Positions 20,511 to 30,769 of a DNA stretch of 52,011 nt are shown here, piece by piece. Location of the stretch: positions 1 through 52,011 of the forward strand of contig CALJMY010000096.1 in NCBI GenBank assembly GCA_937981905.1, read 5' to 3'. How positions within the stretch are numbered: the stretch's first letter is position 1; every line of letters starts with the position of its first letter. This DNA comes from an uncultured Enterobacterales bacterium. GTDB taxonomy: Bacteria; Pseudomonadota; Gammaproteobacteria; Enterobacterales; Psychrobiaceae. The notes beneath the pieces were generated by a model. It ran no database searches and was not told where the DNA came from. It saw nothing but the letters and a program-made list of their open reading frames with translations. The position numbers and the translations under genes were made by a program.

Positions 20511-21956
20511 TTACCACATTTTAGAAAAGGCTAAACTTGAAAAACCATCACCATTTACATCTTTACCTGCGTATAAATGTAAGCCTAAGAAATGAGTTTT
20601 ATACTGCCAATTATAATCTAATTCAACATAATGTCCGCGATCATAATTTACGGCAGCGTTACTTTCACTAAACTCATTTTCAATAGTACTGTATTTAACA
20701 CTAAGATGGCTGGTAGTTGATAAGTCATTAGTATATTTAACGCTTAAAATATTAGCACCAATACCATCTCCTGCTCTTTTTTCATCTCCCCACCAATGTC
20801 CCAGAATATTGCCATCATTACTATAGCCTTCTCGATATAAATGATGAACATACCATGCATCTTCAATAAATTGAGCTGTAATATTAAGAGATTCTGTTGG
20901 AGATAAATAAGGAATAAATAAACCAAAACTATAAGCAACATTACCTAATTGATAATTATTAAAATTCGCTGAGTCTTCACCAGCAACTTCTAAAATAAGA
21001 CTATAAGGAACATCATTCCATGACAAATCAAATCGACTGCCAATAGCCGCTTGTTGGTTACCAAATTCATCATCACAGTCTTGTAAAGATGATTGACCAC
21101 CACAATTATCTGAACCTACAGGATCGATTATAGCTTCCCAAATAGAACCAGCATCAACACTACCACGATCGCCACCACCAAACTGCATAGTTCGATTCAA
21201 TGAGACTGTCCACCAATCAAATGGTTTAAAGCCCAAATTCATAGTTAAAAAGCCGGGGTTACCAGATGATGTTGTTCCATCAAAGACTATCCCATCCACT
21301 TTTTCTAATTGCCCAAAACTGACCTCATAAGTAATGTCAAAGTCAGTGATAGGCTCTACATTTGATAAAGTAATACCCAACATAGGTTTTGCTTGGGTCG
21401 ATATAATCATTGAATGATCTTGAAAAGGCGATAACCAATGTTCACGATAACCAATATCTACTTGTAAATAGTCACTACCAATTGAAATATAATTACCAAA
21501 ATTAAACCCATGATCTTCACTACCATAACCACCACCAACATTAGCAATCACATATTCACTCGGTTGCCAAAAAGCAGAAAATTCTGAATAAAATGTATTA
21601 TCTGTCGAGCGACCTCGTGAATTTTTTAGTGTTTTAGATGTTGAGTCATCAAGGCGTATTTCAGCTTTCAAATGTGTAACATTTGCGGATGTTTTAAATC
21701 GTTCGATATAACGATTAATACGACCATGTAGTTGTGGATGTGTTAATTTCACTTTATCCAAGTAATCAACCATGGTTGCAATATGATAAGGTTTTCTTAA
21801 TGTAGGATAGCCAGTAATAGTCACTAAACGCTCTACTTCTAGTTCAAAAACTGGGTTAAGTTTTAATGGTAAATAAGGTGAAACACCTGCCATTACTCCG
21901 TATGAACTAATTAAAAAACCAATACTGGCAAATAAACTTACTAATCGAAATGTCAT
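20511..21956 (-). CDS. Capsule assembly Wzi family outer-membrane protein
   Basis: Signal peptide; YISIGSDYLQVDIGYREHWLSPFQDHSMIISTQAKPMLGITLSN; beta-barrel-like alternation, C-terminal aromatic. Confidence 0.82.
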   Translation of the reverse strand: MTFRLVSLFASIGFLISSYGVMAGVSPYLPLKLNPVFELEVERLVTITGYPTLRKPYHIATMVDYLDKVKLTHPQLHGRINRYIERFKTSANVTHLKAEIRLDDSTSKTLKNSRGRSTDNTFYSEFSAFWQPSEYVIANVGGGYGSEDHGFNFGNYISIGSDYLQVDIGYREHWLSPFQDHSMIISTQAKPMLGITLSNVEPITDFDITYEVSFGQLEKVDGIVFDGTTSSGNPGFLTMNLGFKPFDWWTVSLNRTMQFGGGDRGSVDAGSIWEAIIDPVGSDNCGGQSSLQDCDDEFGNQQAAIGSRFDLSWNDVPYSLILEVAGEDSANFNNYQLGNVAYSFGLFIPYLSPTESLNITAQFIEDAWYVHHLYREGYSNDGNILGHWWGDEKRAGDGIGANILSVKYTNDLSTTSHLSVKYSTIENEFSESNAAVNYDRGHYVELDYNWQYKTHFLGLHLYAGKDVNGDGFSSLAFSKMW

Positions 21957-22077
21957 TTCTGTTCCATTTAGTTAAAAGATCCGCGTACGGAGAAGGATAC
22001 TACCAAAAATAGAATCAACCCTCTACGGAAGAAAAGATTTTGTTAGTACATATAGTACGAAAAACTTGATAATATAA

Positions 22078-22584
<507 letters not shown>

Positions 22585-22599
22585 CACTTTAAATTATTA

Positions 22600-22623
22600 A
22601 GTGTGTTGACTATTCAACACACT
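22600..22623. terminator. Hairpin between convergent coaD and CDP-glycerol transferase genes, overlapping the latter's 3' end
   Basis: AGTGTGTTGA-ctat-TCAACACACT. Confidence 0.5.
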
Positions 22624-23686
22624 CACTCAACAATAATACATCACAGACTCTGTCTGAACATAAGCCATCGACTTTACCTGCTAATTTTTCAGTTATTTCT
22701 ATTTGTTGCTGACTTTTTAAATCAGGGTTACTAATAACCTTCTTTACTGCAGTTATTAATCCCTTATAAGAAGACACATGCTCGGCAATAGGATAAAAAT
22801 AATCAATATCACTATCTAACCGCTGTTTAAATCGATACTTAAATAACCCACGATAAGTCCAACGTAGCTTATAAAAATCACACCAAACAACAGGTTTATT
22901 CAATGCTGAAAATTCAAAAATAGCCGATGAAGCATCCGAAATTAACACATCAGAAATAGCCATAAAGGGTAGTAAATTATATTCACTAATTTTTGCTAAA
23001 TAGACGTTATCTTGCTTTCCCCATAAATCTAACATTTGTTGCTGTTTTTTATACTTAGATTTCGTTAATGAGAAAAAGTGAGGTTTTAAAATAATATTAA
23101 ATTCTTTAAGTTGTTGAGGGAACTCACGTTCAAAGCAACCAATAGAAGACGGATAAAATGTTGGGGCATACAATAATGTTGGTTTATTGGGATCAAGACC
23201 AAGACTCGATAAATCAATCGCATTAAATTGGTTATTAATAATTGGATCTAGTTTGGCATACCCGACATCTACAAAATTTCCGTCAGGGTACAAACCTAAT
23301 AGTCGATTTAATCGGTGCTGTCCTTCCACAAATCTAACTGTCGTTAAGTTTTGAGAAACATCATAATAACAAGATTTAGGGCCAATACCATGTTGCATTA
23401 AAGCTGTTTTACTATGCTGATGAATTATCTCTATATTAGGCACAGCATCACCAAAGATAACCCAATGTGGTTTTTCTTGTTTATAATGCAATAAAGCATT
23501 ATTCCAAGTATCCACAATTAACGCAGGTAATTCTTCAGCATCAATAACCATATTAATGACAGTATCAAGTTCTTTATCTTTATAAAATATAAACCCACAT
23601 GCAATACCACGCTCTACGAGTTTTTTATAAACAGGTAAATATTGTGGTAAATAGTATAAATGTTTTACATCAAATAAAATTTTCAT
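22610..23686 (-). CDS. CDP-glycerol glycerophosphotransferase family protein
   Basis: KPTLLYAPTFYPSSIGCFEREFPQQLKEFNIILKPHFF..ISDVLISDASSAIFEFSALNKPVVWCDF; fits the TagB/TagF transferase fold. Confidence 0.85.
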   Translation of the reverse strand: MKILFDVKHLYYLPQYLPVYKKLVERGIACGFIFYKDKELDTVINMVIDAEELPALIVDTWNNALLHYKQEKPHWVIFGDAVPNIEIIHQHSKTALMQHGIGPKSCYYDVSQNLTTVRFVEGQHRLNRLLGLYPDGNFVDVGYAKLDPIINNQFNAIDLSSLGLDPNKPTLLYAPTFYPSSIGCFEREFPQQLKEFNIILKPHFFSLTKSKYKKQQQMLDLWGKQDNVYLAKISEYNLLPFMAISDVLISDASSAIFEFSALNKPVVWCDFYKLRWTYRGLFKYRFKQRLDSDIDYFYPIAEHVSSYKGLITAVKKVISNPDLKSQQQIEITEKLAGKVDGLCSDRVCDVLLLSECVE

Positions 23687-23784
23687 TTACCAAAATTTCC
23701 AATAATTCAACTTATATCTTGTTTAATCTTTCTAAAGAAATTAAATGGCTTTCTTTACAATTTAACATTGAGGTTTGTCATTTA

Positions 23785-23887
23785 TTTTCAACAGCATCAA
23801 TAATTCGTTCACTGGACTTACCGCCATGATACGAATATCTCATTTTCGCTCTTTCATAATATTATATATTAATTCAGGTAGATATTT
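23785..23887 (-). pseudogene. C-terminal remnant of a glycosyl/glycerophosphotransferase-like gene, with one internal frameshift
   Basis: Reverse-strand reading after mutM stop: KYLPELIYNIMKERK(stop), then after a -1 shift KMRYSYHGGKSSERIIDAVENK*; not an annotated ORF. Confidence 0.5.
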
Positions 23888-24700
23888 TTATTCTACCTGA
23901 CACTTAGGGCAATAAACACTCGCCCGTTGTCCTATTTTCACTTCTTGTAATACACTTTTACAACGTAAGCACTCTTCTCCGCCTCGACCATAAACAAATA
24001 GAGATTGTGCAAAATACCCTGGCTTACCATCTGTTTGGCTAAAATCTTTTAACGTTGTCCCACCTTGCTTTATAGCCGCTGTTAACACGTCTTTTATTGT
24101 GGCTACTAATTGTGCGACTTGTTTTTTAGTTAGCTTATTTGCAGGGGTTTGTGGATGAATACCTGTCAAAAATAACGCCTCGTTAGCGTAAATGTTACCA
24201 ACACCCACTACAACAGGATTATCCATAATAACTTGCTTAATAACAGCACGTCGTTTTGAGCATTTTTCTTGTAAATGTTGTGTATCAAACGCGTCTGTCA
24301 GAGGCTCTGGCCCTAATTTATCAAAAAGCTTATGTTGGACATTATTATTTGCAAATAATACTGCACCAAAACGCCTAGGGTCATTTAGTCGTAAAACTTT
24401 ATCATCAATCGTAATATCAACATGGTCATGTTTCTTTAACGGCGTATTTTTATCAATCACCCGCAAGCTACCAGACATGCCAAGGTGTAAAATAATATGA
24501 CCATTAACTGTTTCAATAACTAAATATTTAGCACGACGTGTTACCGCTGTAATTTTTTCACCAATTAACGTCATTAAATCTGCCGTTGGTATATCCCAAC
24601 GTAATTTTGGCGTTCTCACCACGATATCAGTAATCACTTGTCCTGTTAAATGAACACTAACGCCCTGTCTGCTAACTTCTACTTCTGGTAATTCAGGCAT
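23888..24700 (-). CDS. mutM: Formamidopyrimidine-DNA glycosylase
   Basis: MPELPEVEVSRQGV N-terminus, GVGNIYANEALF, C-terminal zinc finger CLRCKSVLQEVKIGQRASVYCPKCQ. Confidence 0.97.
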   Translation of the reverse strand: MPELPEVEVSRQGVSVHLTGQVITDIVVRTPKLRWDIPTADLMTLIGEKITAVTRRAKYLVIETVNGHIILHLGMSGSLRVIDKNTPLKKHDHVDITIDDKVLRLNDPRRFGAVLFANNNVQHKLFDKLGPEPLTDAFDTQHLQEKCSKRRAVIKQVIMDNPVVVGVGNIYANEALFLTGIHPQTPANKLTKKQVAQLVATIKDVLTAAIKQGGTTLKDFSQTDGKPGYFAQSLFVYGRGGEECLRCKSVLQEVKIGQRASVYCPKCQVE

Positions 24701-24701
24701 G

Positions 24702-25160
24702 TTATTTACTCGTTTTAACCGTTAATTGATTTAATTGGCTTGGCGAAATTATCCATGTTTTTTGATTCAAAATATCTGTTATTAATTGGCTTTCAGGTTG
24801 AATCCATAGCTTCATTGGATGCTCTTGACCTGCTAACCATAATGTTACCCGATAACCTTCTTCATCACTTGTTGCTAAACTTATTTCACCACTAATTGTT
24901 AGCCAAGTATTCATAATTCTTTCAACATCAGCAGGTTGAATAATTTCACTAGGATTGACTCGCCAACTAGTTCCTAATCGCTCAATAGATACATTAGGGT
25001 ACTCCAGTGTTAAAATCATGCTTTGCTCAGGTAAAATAGTAGCAACACTGCCTTCTGCATTATCAATTAACTTACCACTCATTAAATTAAATATGATAAT
25101 CATGCCTAAACAGGCAAAAATTAAGACATTATTCCAAGCACGTTTCGATAACCTCATCAA
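24702..25160 (-). CDS. Hypothetical membrane-anchored protein immediately upstream of mutM
   Basis: 459-bp ORF with one N-terminal TM helix, near-abutting mutM in the same direction. Confidence 0.7.
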   Translation of the reverse strand: MMRLSKRAWNNVLIFACLGMIIIFNLMSGKLIDNAEGSVATILPEQSMILTLEYPNVSIERLGTSWRVNPSEIIQPADVERIMNTWLTISGEISLATSDEEGYRVTLWLAGQEHPMKLWIQPESQLITDILNQKTWIISPSQLNQLTVKTSK

Positions 25161-25285
25161 TATCTCCTTAATTAAACCCTAAACATCGCCTCTCTTTGCC
25201 ATTGCACACATGAATGTGTGTACTTAGGAAATGTCTGGAACTAATTTCCAGCTATGGCACCGAGGCATACCTTTTTCATTCTGAA

Positions 25286-25318
25286 CATAAAAAAAAACCC
25301 AGCCTAAGCTGGGTTTTA
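25286..25318 (-). terminator. Terminator of rpmB-rpmG
   Basis: AAAACCCAGC-TTAG-GCTGGGTTTTTTTTT on minus strand. Confidence 0.88.
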
Positions 25319-25342
25319 TCACAATGTATAAAGAAGAATCAA

Positions 25343-25495
25343 TTATTTGATTTTAGCTTCTTTGTACATAACGTGTTTACGAACAATTGGGTCATACTTT
25401 TTAAGCTCTAATTTCTCAGGCATAGTACGTTTGTTCTTGTCTGTAGTGTAAAAATGACTACTAGCACTTGATTGCAATTTAATTTTATCGCGCAT
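25343..25495 (-). CDS. rpmG: 50S ribosomal protein L33
   Basis: [50 protein letters not shown], translated by hand; below the ORF-track cutoff. Confidence 0.96.
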   Translation of the reverse strand: MRDKIKLQSSASSHFYTTDKNKRTMPEKLELKKYDPIVRKHVMYKEAKIK

Positions 25496-25505
25496 AATCT
25501 ATTCC

Positions 25506-25742
25506 TTAAACCTTTTCGCCACGAGTACGCATTTCAGCTAATACTACATCAATACCTTTCTTATCGATAATACGCATACCTTTAGTAGTAAGGCGTAATT
25601 TAACGAAACGGTTTTCACTTTCAACCCAAAAACGGTGAGTGTGAAGATTTGGTAAAAAACGACGACGCGTATGATTTTTCGCGTGCGATACGTTGTTACC
25701 TGTTGCTGGTTTTTTACCAGTTACTTGGCATACTTTAGACAT
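25506..25742 (-). CDS. rpmB: 50S ribosomal protein L28
   Basis: [39 protein letters not shown]. Confidence 0.97.
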   Translation of the reverse strand: MSKVCQVTGKKPATGNNVSHAKNHTRRRFLPNLHTHRFWVESENRFVKLRLTTKGMRIIDKKGIDVVLAEMRTRGEKV

Positions 25743-25787
25743 GAATGTCCTCCAAAAATATTTCTACTAGCTTGAGCTATAAATGTG

Positions 25788-25821
25788 CCTCATTTGGCCA
25801 TTGCTCAAAGCACAAATGAGG
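25788..25821 (-). promoter_or_regulatory. Hairpin in the upstream region of rpmB
   Basis: CCTCATTTG...CAAATGAGG, perfect 9-bp arms, about 45-80 nt upstream of the rpmB start. Confidence 0.45.
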
Positions 25822-25950
25822 GCCGCATGCTATTTGACATAGCAAACGCCTAATCAAGTGATGTTCTATAAAGAGGCTATATTTCTTTCTTTTTGTGAAA
25901 AAAGAATACTGTCCCTCAAAAACGCGGCTATTCTATCAGATAAAAAACAA

Positions 25951-26637
25951 TTAAAGTAGACCATGATCAGCAAAAGAGTAAGGATCGTTTGTTCCAATAA
26001 TAAAATGATCTAAAACGGCAACGTCAATTAGTAACAAAGCATCAACTATTCGTTGTGTAATTCGCCGATCTGCATCACTTGGTTGAGCAATGCCTGAGGG
26101 ATGGTTATGACTGAGAATAACGGCTGCAGCATTGTGTTTTATCACTTCTCGCACGATTTCTCGAGGATAAACATTGGCTGCATTTATTGTCCCTCTAAAT
26201 AGTTCATCACAACTAATTAGTTGATGTTGACTATCAAGATAAATAACCATAAAAACTTCATAAGGAAGGTGTTTTAATAACTGAGTTAGATAATCTGATG
26301 CCGCATTTGAGCTTGTTAGCGTGATGCTTTTAGATAAATCATGCTGATAATACCGTTTACTCATTTCTAACACGGCATTTAATTGGGCGAACTTTGCAGG
26401 CCCTAATCCCAAATGTTCACAAAATTCAATTTCATTTGCCATCAATAATGGATTGAGGCCACCAAAACTTACTAATAATCGATTAGATAATTCAACTGCA
26501 GAACACCCTTTCATTCCTGTACGTAAAAAAATAGCCAACAATTCACTATCTGATAATGTGTGTGCGCCAAGCTTTAATAGCTTTTCACGTGGTCTCATTA
26601 ATTGAGGCCATTCTTTAATAGAATGATGATCAGTCAT
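25951..26637 (-). CDS. radC: RadC family JAB-domain protein
   Basis: RPREKLLKLGAHTLSDSELLAIFLRTG, VILSHNHPSGIAQPSDADRRIT; ORF extends to 26667 but MTDHH start is preferred. Confidence 0.93.
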   Translation of the reverse strand: MTDHHSIKEWPQLMRPREKLLKLGAHTLSDSELLAIFLRTGMKGCSAVELSNRLLVSFGGLNPLLMANEIEFCEHLGLGPAKFAQLNAVLEMSKRYYQHDLSKSITLTSSNAASDYLTQLLKHLPYEVFMVIYLDSQHQLISCDELFRGTINAANVYPREIVREVIKHNAAAVILSHNHPSGIAQPSDADRRITQRIVDALLLIDVAVLDHFIIGTNDPYSFADHGLL

Positions 26638-26785
26638 GAATAACTCCTTGTATTGACACTTGCTCACGTTAATGTGAGTAATAATTATGGTTCAAGACAA
26701 CGATTCCTACCGACTTTATGTTATCTTAAGCACATAAATTATTGTGAGTATCACAACGTTCTAATTATCAAATGGTTTAAATTCA

Positions 26786-27997
26786 ATGGCTCTGCAAAAT
26801 AAAAAAATAGTACTTGGTATCACTGGCGGCATTGCTGCTTATAAATGTCCTGAAATTGTTCGCCGCCTTAAAGATCTCGGTTTTGATATTCGAGTCGTTA
26901 TGACTAATGGTGCTAAAGAATTCATCACTCCGTTAACATTACAAGCAGTGAGTGGTAACCCAGTAAGTGATAGTTTATTAGATCCAGCAGCTGAAGCTTC
27001 TATGGGGCACATTGAGCTAGCAAAATGGGCTGATTTAATTGTTATTGCGCCTGCAACGTGTAATACGATTGCCGCTATTAATGCAGGGTTAGCAAACGAC
27101 TTATTAACCACTATTTGTTTAGCGACAGCAGCGCCAATCGCAATTGCACCGGCAATGAATCAACAAATGTATAAAGCAGCAGCGACACAAGAAAACCTAA
27201 AAAATTTAACACAACGTAGTGTAGCTATTTGGGGACCTGGCAGCGGCGAACAAGCCTGTGGTGATGTTGGAAAAGGGCGGTTATTAGATCCTGCTGAAAT
27301 AGTAGAATTAGTACAGCAACACTTTATGCCTGAGCCTGCTCAATCATTATTAAATTTAAACATTTTAATTACAGCAGGTCCAACAAGAGAAGCGATTGAT
27401 CCTGTTCGATATATTAGTAATCATAGCTCTGGGAAAATGGGATTTTCAATTGCACAAGCCGCTAAGCAACTTGGTGCTAAAGTTACATTGATTTCAGGTC
27501 CAGTTTCATTATCAACACCACAAGATGTCGAACGTATTAATGTTACTAGTGCTAGTGAAATGCATGACAATGCACTTAAACAAGCGCCTAGCCATGACAT
27601 ATTTATTGCATGTGCCGCTGTTGCTGATTATCGCCCAAGTAATGTTAGCGACCAAAAGATTAAGAAAAATGATGATGACATGACTGTTACCATGATAAAA
27701 AATCCTGATATTTTAGCTGACATTTCAGCATTAACAGAACAACGTCCATTTTGTGTCGGTTTTGCCGCTGAAACACAAGACGTAGAAGTTTATGCACGTG
27801 GTAAATTAGCGCGTAAAAAACTCGACCTCATTGCTGCTAATAATGTGAGTGTTGCAGGTCAAGGATTTAACAGTGACGATAATGCGCTCACGCTATATTG
27901 GAAAGACGGCCAACATGAGTTGCCACTTGCTAATAAACAAGAATTAGCAAAACAACTAGTAGTTGAAATTATTAAGCATTACAATCAAGCACAATAA
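26786..27997 (+). CDS. coaBC: Bifunctional phosphopantothenoylcysteine decarboxylase / phosphopantothenate-cysteine ligase
   Basis: [56 protein letters not shown]. Confidence 0.97.
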   Translation: MALQNKKIVLGITGGIAAYKCPEIVRRLKDLGFDIRVVMTNGAKEFITPLTLQAVSGNPVSDSLLDPAAEASMGHIELAKWADLIVIAPATCNTIAAINAGLANDLLTTICLATAAPIAIAPAMNQQMYKAAATQENLKNLTQRSVAIWGPGSGEQACGDVGKGRLLDPAEIVELVQQHFMPEPAQSLLNLNILITAGPTREAIDPVRYISNHSSGKMGFSIAQAAKQLGAKVTLISGPVSLSTPQDVERINVTSASEMHDNALKQAPSHDIFIACAAVADYRPSNVSDQKIKKNDDDMTVTMIKNPDILADISALTEQRPFCVGFAAETQDVEVYARGKLARKKLDLIAANNVSVAGQGFNSDDNALTLYWKDGQHELPLANKQELAKQLVVEIIKHYNQAQ

Positions 27998-28042
27998 TTT
28001 GATTACTCAATAACCAAACTTAGTAGCAGGATTAGTTGCCTC

Positions 28043-28627
28043 ATGGCCGTTACCAAAAAATCAAACCGTCGCGAACAAATTCTCCAGTCTTTAGCACATA
28101 TGCTAGAGACGCCAGGAAACAGAATTACCACAGCAAAATTAGCCGCTGAAGTTGGTGTATCAGAAGCCGCTTTATATCGCCATTTTCCTTCTAAGGCACG
28201 TATGTTTGAAGGGTTAATTGAGTTTATTGAGCAATCGATATTAAGCCGCGTAAATATTATTACTACCGAAGAAAAAAATACGCTATTGCGCTGTTACCAT
28301 ATTATTCAACTGGTTTTATTATTCGCAGAAAAGAATCCTGGGATTACTAGAATATTAACGGGTGATGCATTATTAGGTGAACATGACCGCTTGCGTGAAC
28401 GTATTAGTCAATTATTTGAAAAATTAGAGACTCATCTCAAACAAATTCTACGTGAGCGTAAATTACGTGAAGGTAAAAGTTTTGATATTGATGAAGCCCA
28501 ATTAGCAAATATGCTATTGGCTTTTGCAGATGGTCGTATTAGCCAATATGTACGGAGTGGATTCGCTACCAAGCCAACCCATGGCTTTGAACAGCAATGG
28601 ACACAGTTTGCTAAATTACTTGGTTAA
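28043..28627 (+). CDS. slmA: Nucleoid occlusion factor SlmA
   Basis: [54 protein letters not shown], plus coaBC synteny. Confidence 0.95.
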   Translation: MAVTKKSNRREQILQSLAHMLETPGNRITTAKLAAEVGVSEAALYRHFPSKARMFEGLIEFIEQSILSRVNIITTEEKNTLLRCYHIIQLVLLFAEKNPGITRILTGDALLGEHDRLRERISQLFEKLETHLKQILRERKLREGKSFDIDEAQLANMLLAFADGRISQYVRSGFATKPTHGFEQQWTQFAKLLG

Positions 28628-28637
28628 ATAATAAACA

Positions 28638-28674
28638 TAATAACGCTTAACAAATAATATTAAGCGTTATTATT
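28638..28674 (+). terminator. Hairpin terminator after slmA
   Basis: AATAACGCTTAA...TTAAGCGTTATTATTT. Confidence 0.65.
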
Positions 28675-28767
28675 TCAGGCACTAAAATAAGTCACCTTCC
28701 CAAATTCACATTTAATGAAACAACACCTAATATATGTTGAGCATCAGTAATTCTGCGAGTAGTTAGT

Positions 28768-29565
28768 CTATTTATTAGTTGTTTTAACCGTATTTTTTAG
28801 CATATTAACCACAATGCTAACGGTTCGCTGACGAGAAACTAATCGAGGCACTAACGACGTTAGATAATTCATCAAACCAGCAACAATAAAAATGCGCTTT
28901 TTCCCAAAAGCATCTAAGCCCGTTTTAACAACATCGTGAGCTGACGAAAGTTTCATACTCGACGTATCTGCATTGGCATTGTCCATAAAATTAGACTCGG
29001 TCATTCCTGGACATAACGCCATTACATGTACATTTGATTCTAATAATTCACCTGATAATGCTTCTGAAAAACTTAAGACAAACGCTTTAGATGCACCATA
29101 AACAGCTTGATAAGGTAATGGCTGGAAAGAACCAGTTGATGCAACATTAATGATACCACCAGCATTATTTTTCTTCATCTCAGGTAAAAACAAGTGGCTC
29201 AGTTCAACTAATGCATTGATGTTGAGTGTTATCATTTGTTGATAACGAGAAAATTTTTCATTAGTGAACTCACAAAATTGTCCGAATCCAGCGTTATTAA
29301 TTAAATAATCGACAGAAATGTTCATCGTTTTAATTGTTGAAAACAGTGTTTGAGGACTATTAGATTCAAGTAAATCAAGTGGAATAACTTTAACCCAAAT
29401 ACCCGTATATTCTTGCTCTAATTGCGATGCTAGCTTATTTAAAGCATCTTCAGATCTTGCTGTAATAATTAAACTAGCACCTTTACCAGCCAGCTGTGTA
29501 GCGAATTCTTTACCTATTCCAGAAGATGCTCCTGTAATTAAAACTGTCTTATTCTTAACGTTCAT
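28768..29565 (-). CDS. Short-chain dehydrogenase/reductase
   Basis: TVLITGASSGIGKEFATQLAGKGASLIITAR, NNAGFG, YGASKAFVLSFSEAL. Confidence 0.93.
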   Translation of the reverse strand: MNVKNKTVLITGASSGIGKEFATQLAGKGASLIITARSEDALNKLASQLEQEYTGIWVKVIPLDLLESNSPQTLFSTIKTMNISVDYLINNAGFGQFCEFTNEKFSRYQQMITLNINALVELSHLFLPEMKKNNAGGIINVASTGSFQPLPYQAVYGASKAFVLSFSEALSGELLESNVHVMALCPGMTESNFMDNANADTSSMKLSSAHDVVKTGLDAFGKKRIFIVAGLMNYLTSLVPRLVSRQRTVSIVVNMLKNTVKTTNK

Positions 29566-29594
29566 TTCTCTACTCCTTCAATCAAAAGAGCAGT

Positions 29595-29626
29595 ACTATA
29601 AACCTTGTCCCCAAGGGAAGAGTCAA
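29595..29626 (-). promoter_or_regulatory. MerR-type promoter/operator driving the SDR gene
   Basis: TTGACT-20 nt-TATAGT with CCTTG-GGGA-CAAGG dyad inside the spacer; -35 overlaps the merR-like stop codon. Confidence 0.65.
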
Positions 29627-29979
29627 GAAAAACTAGTTAATAATTGTGCTTTAAATGTCTCTAAATGCTCAACTTGATCTAAGATCTTTTTCGATTGCTG
29701 TATTAAAGTTGACTTTTTTTCATCAATTAATATGTTGATCAAGTCAAAAGGAAGTTGTTTATTCATTGCCTTTTGAGCGACAACGTCTTTAAGCTCTGAC
29801 AAACTAAAGCCAAGGTTTTGGGCTGTGCGAATCATGCCAATGACTAACACATCATGTTCATTATACACGCGATAATTGCCTTGCCGTTGCGGAGCCTCAA
29901 TCAAGCCAATAGATTCATAATGACGAATAGCTTTAGGGCTAGCTCCTGTTTTTTCTGCTACTTTTCCGATAAACATCAT
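29623..29979 (-). CDS. MerR family transcriptional regulator
   Basis: FIGKVAEKTGASPKAIRHYESIGLIEAPQRQGNYRVYNEHDVLVIGMIRTAQNLGFSLSELKDV. Confidence 0.93.
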   Translation of the reverse strand: MMFIGKVAEKTGASPKAIRHYESIGLIEAPQRQGNYRVYNEHDVLVIGMIRTAQNLGFSLSELKDVVAQKAMNKQLPFDLINILIDEKKSTLIQQSKKILDQVEHLETFKAQLLTSFS

Positions 29980-30063
29980 ATTGACCTTTTGAGCTTATTT
30001 TTAGCGGTGTATTATTATTTATAACATAGCCCACAGCCTCGTATAAAAATAGTATAAATAATA

Positions 30064-30102
30064 AAAAAGGCGGTATCGATGTTTAATCAATACCGCCTTT
30101 TT
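30064..30102 (-). terminator. Terminator of pyrE
   Basis: AAAAAGGCGGTATTGATTAAACATCGATACCGCCTTTTTT. Confidence 0.85.
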
Positions 30103-30118
30103 ATTTTAAACGAGAAGC

Positions 30119-30760
30119 TTAAATACCATATTTAGATCGGTAAGCTGAAACGCTAGCCAATGCGTCGCCAAGTTCACCCTTTTCTGTTAGATAACCAATT
30201 AAATCACCTAACGTCACAATCGCAATCATAGTTGAACCATAGTCACGTTCAATTTCTTGAATCGCAGAGAGTTCACCTTGGCCTTTTTCTTGGCGATCAA
30301 GGGCAATTAACACACCAGCTAACTCAGCGCCGTTATCATTAATTATATCCATTGATTCACGAATCGCTGTGCCAGCTGTAATCACATCGTCCACCAGCAT
30401 TACTTTACCTTCAAGTGCACTGCCCACTAAACTGCCGCCTTCACCGTGCGCTTTTTTCTCTTTACGGTTAAAACAATATGGCATGTCAATGTCGTGTTGT
30501 TCACACAACTGAAGTGCTGTTGCTGAAGCAATTGGAATTCCTTTATAAGCAGGGCCAAATAATAGATCATACTCAACTCCACTATCTATTAACGCAGCTG
30601 CATAAAAGCGTCCTAAACGTGCTAAATCACGGCCAGTATTGAATAAGCCAGCATTAAAGAAATAAGGACTAATACGTCCAGATTTAAGAGTGAACTCGCC
30701 AAATTTTAAAACGCCACGTTCTAATGCGAATTCAATAAAATCAATTTGATACTGTTTCAT
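30119..30760 (-). CDS. pyrE: Orotate phosphoribosyltransferase
   Basis: [46 protein letters not shown]. Confidence 0.97.
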   Translation of the reverse strand: MKQYQIDFIEFALERGVLKFGEFTLKSGRISPYFFNAGLFNTGRDLARLGRFYAAALIDSGVEYDLLFGPAYKGIPIASATALQLCEQHDIDMPYCFNRKEKKAHGEGGSLVGSALEGKVMLVDDVITAGTAIRESMDIINDNGAELAGVLIALDRQEKGQGELSAIQEIERDYGSTMIAIVTLGDLIGYLTEKGELGDALASVSAYRSKYGI

Positions 30761-30769
30761 TTTTTTGTC

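Noticed and set aside
20744-20941. 65-aa ORF inside the Wzi-family gene
   Set aside because: Same-strand alternate frame of a supported CDS
23599-23829. Plus-strand 76-aa ORF between the CDP-glycerol transferase and mutM
   Set aside because: Composition and position are explained as antisense to the transferase start and the reverse-strand remnant
25214-25411. Plus-strand 65-aa ORF over the rpmG terminator
   Set aside because: Reads through the rpmB-rpmG terminator and antisense to L33; not credible
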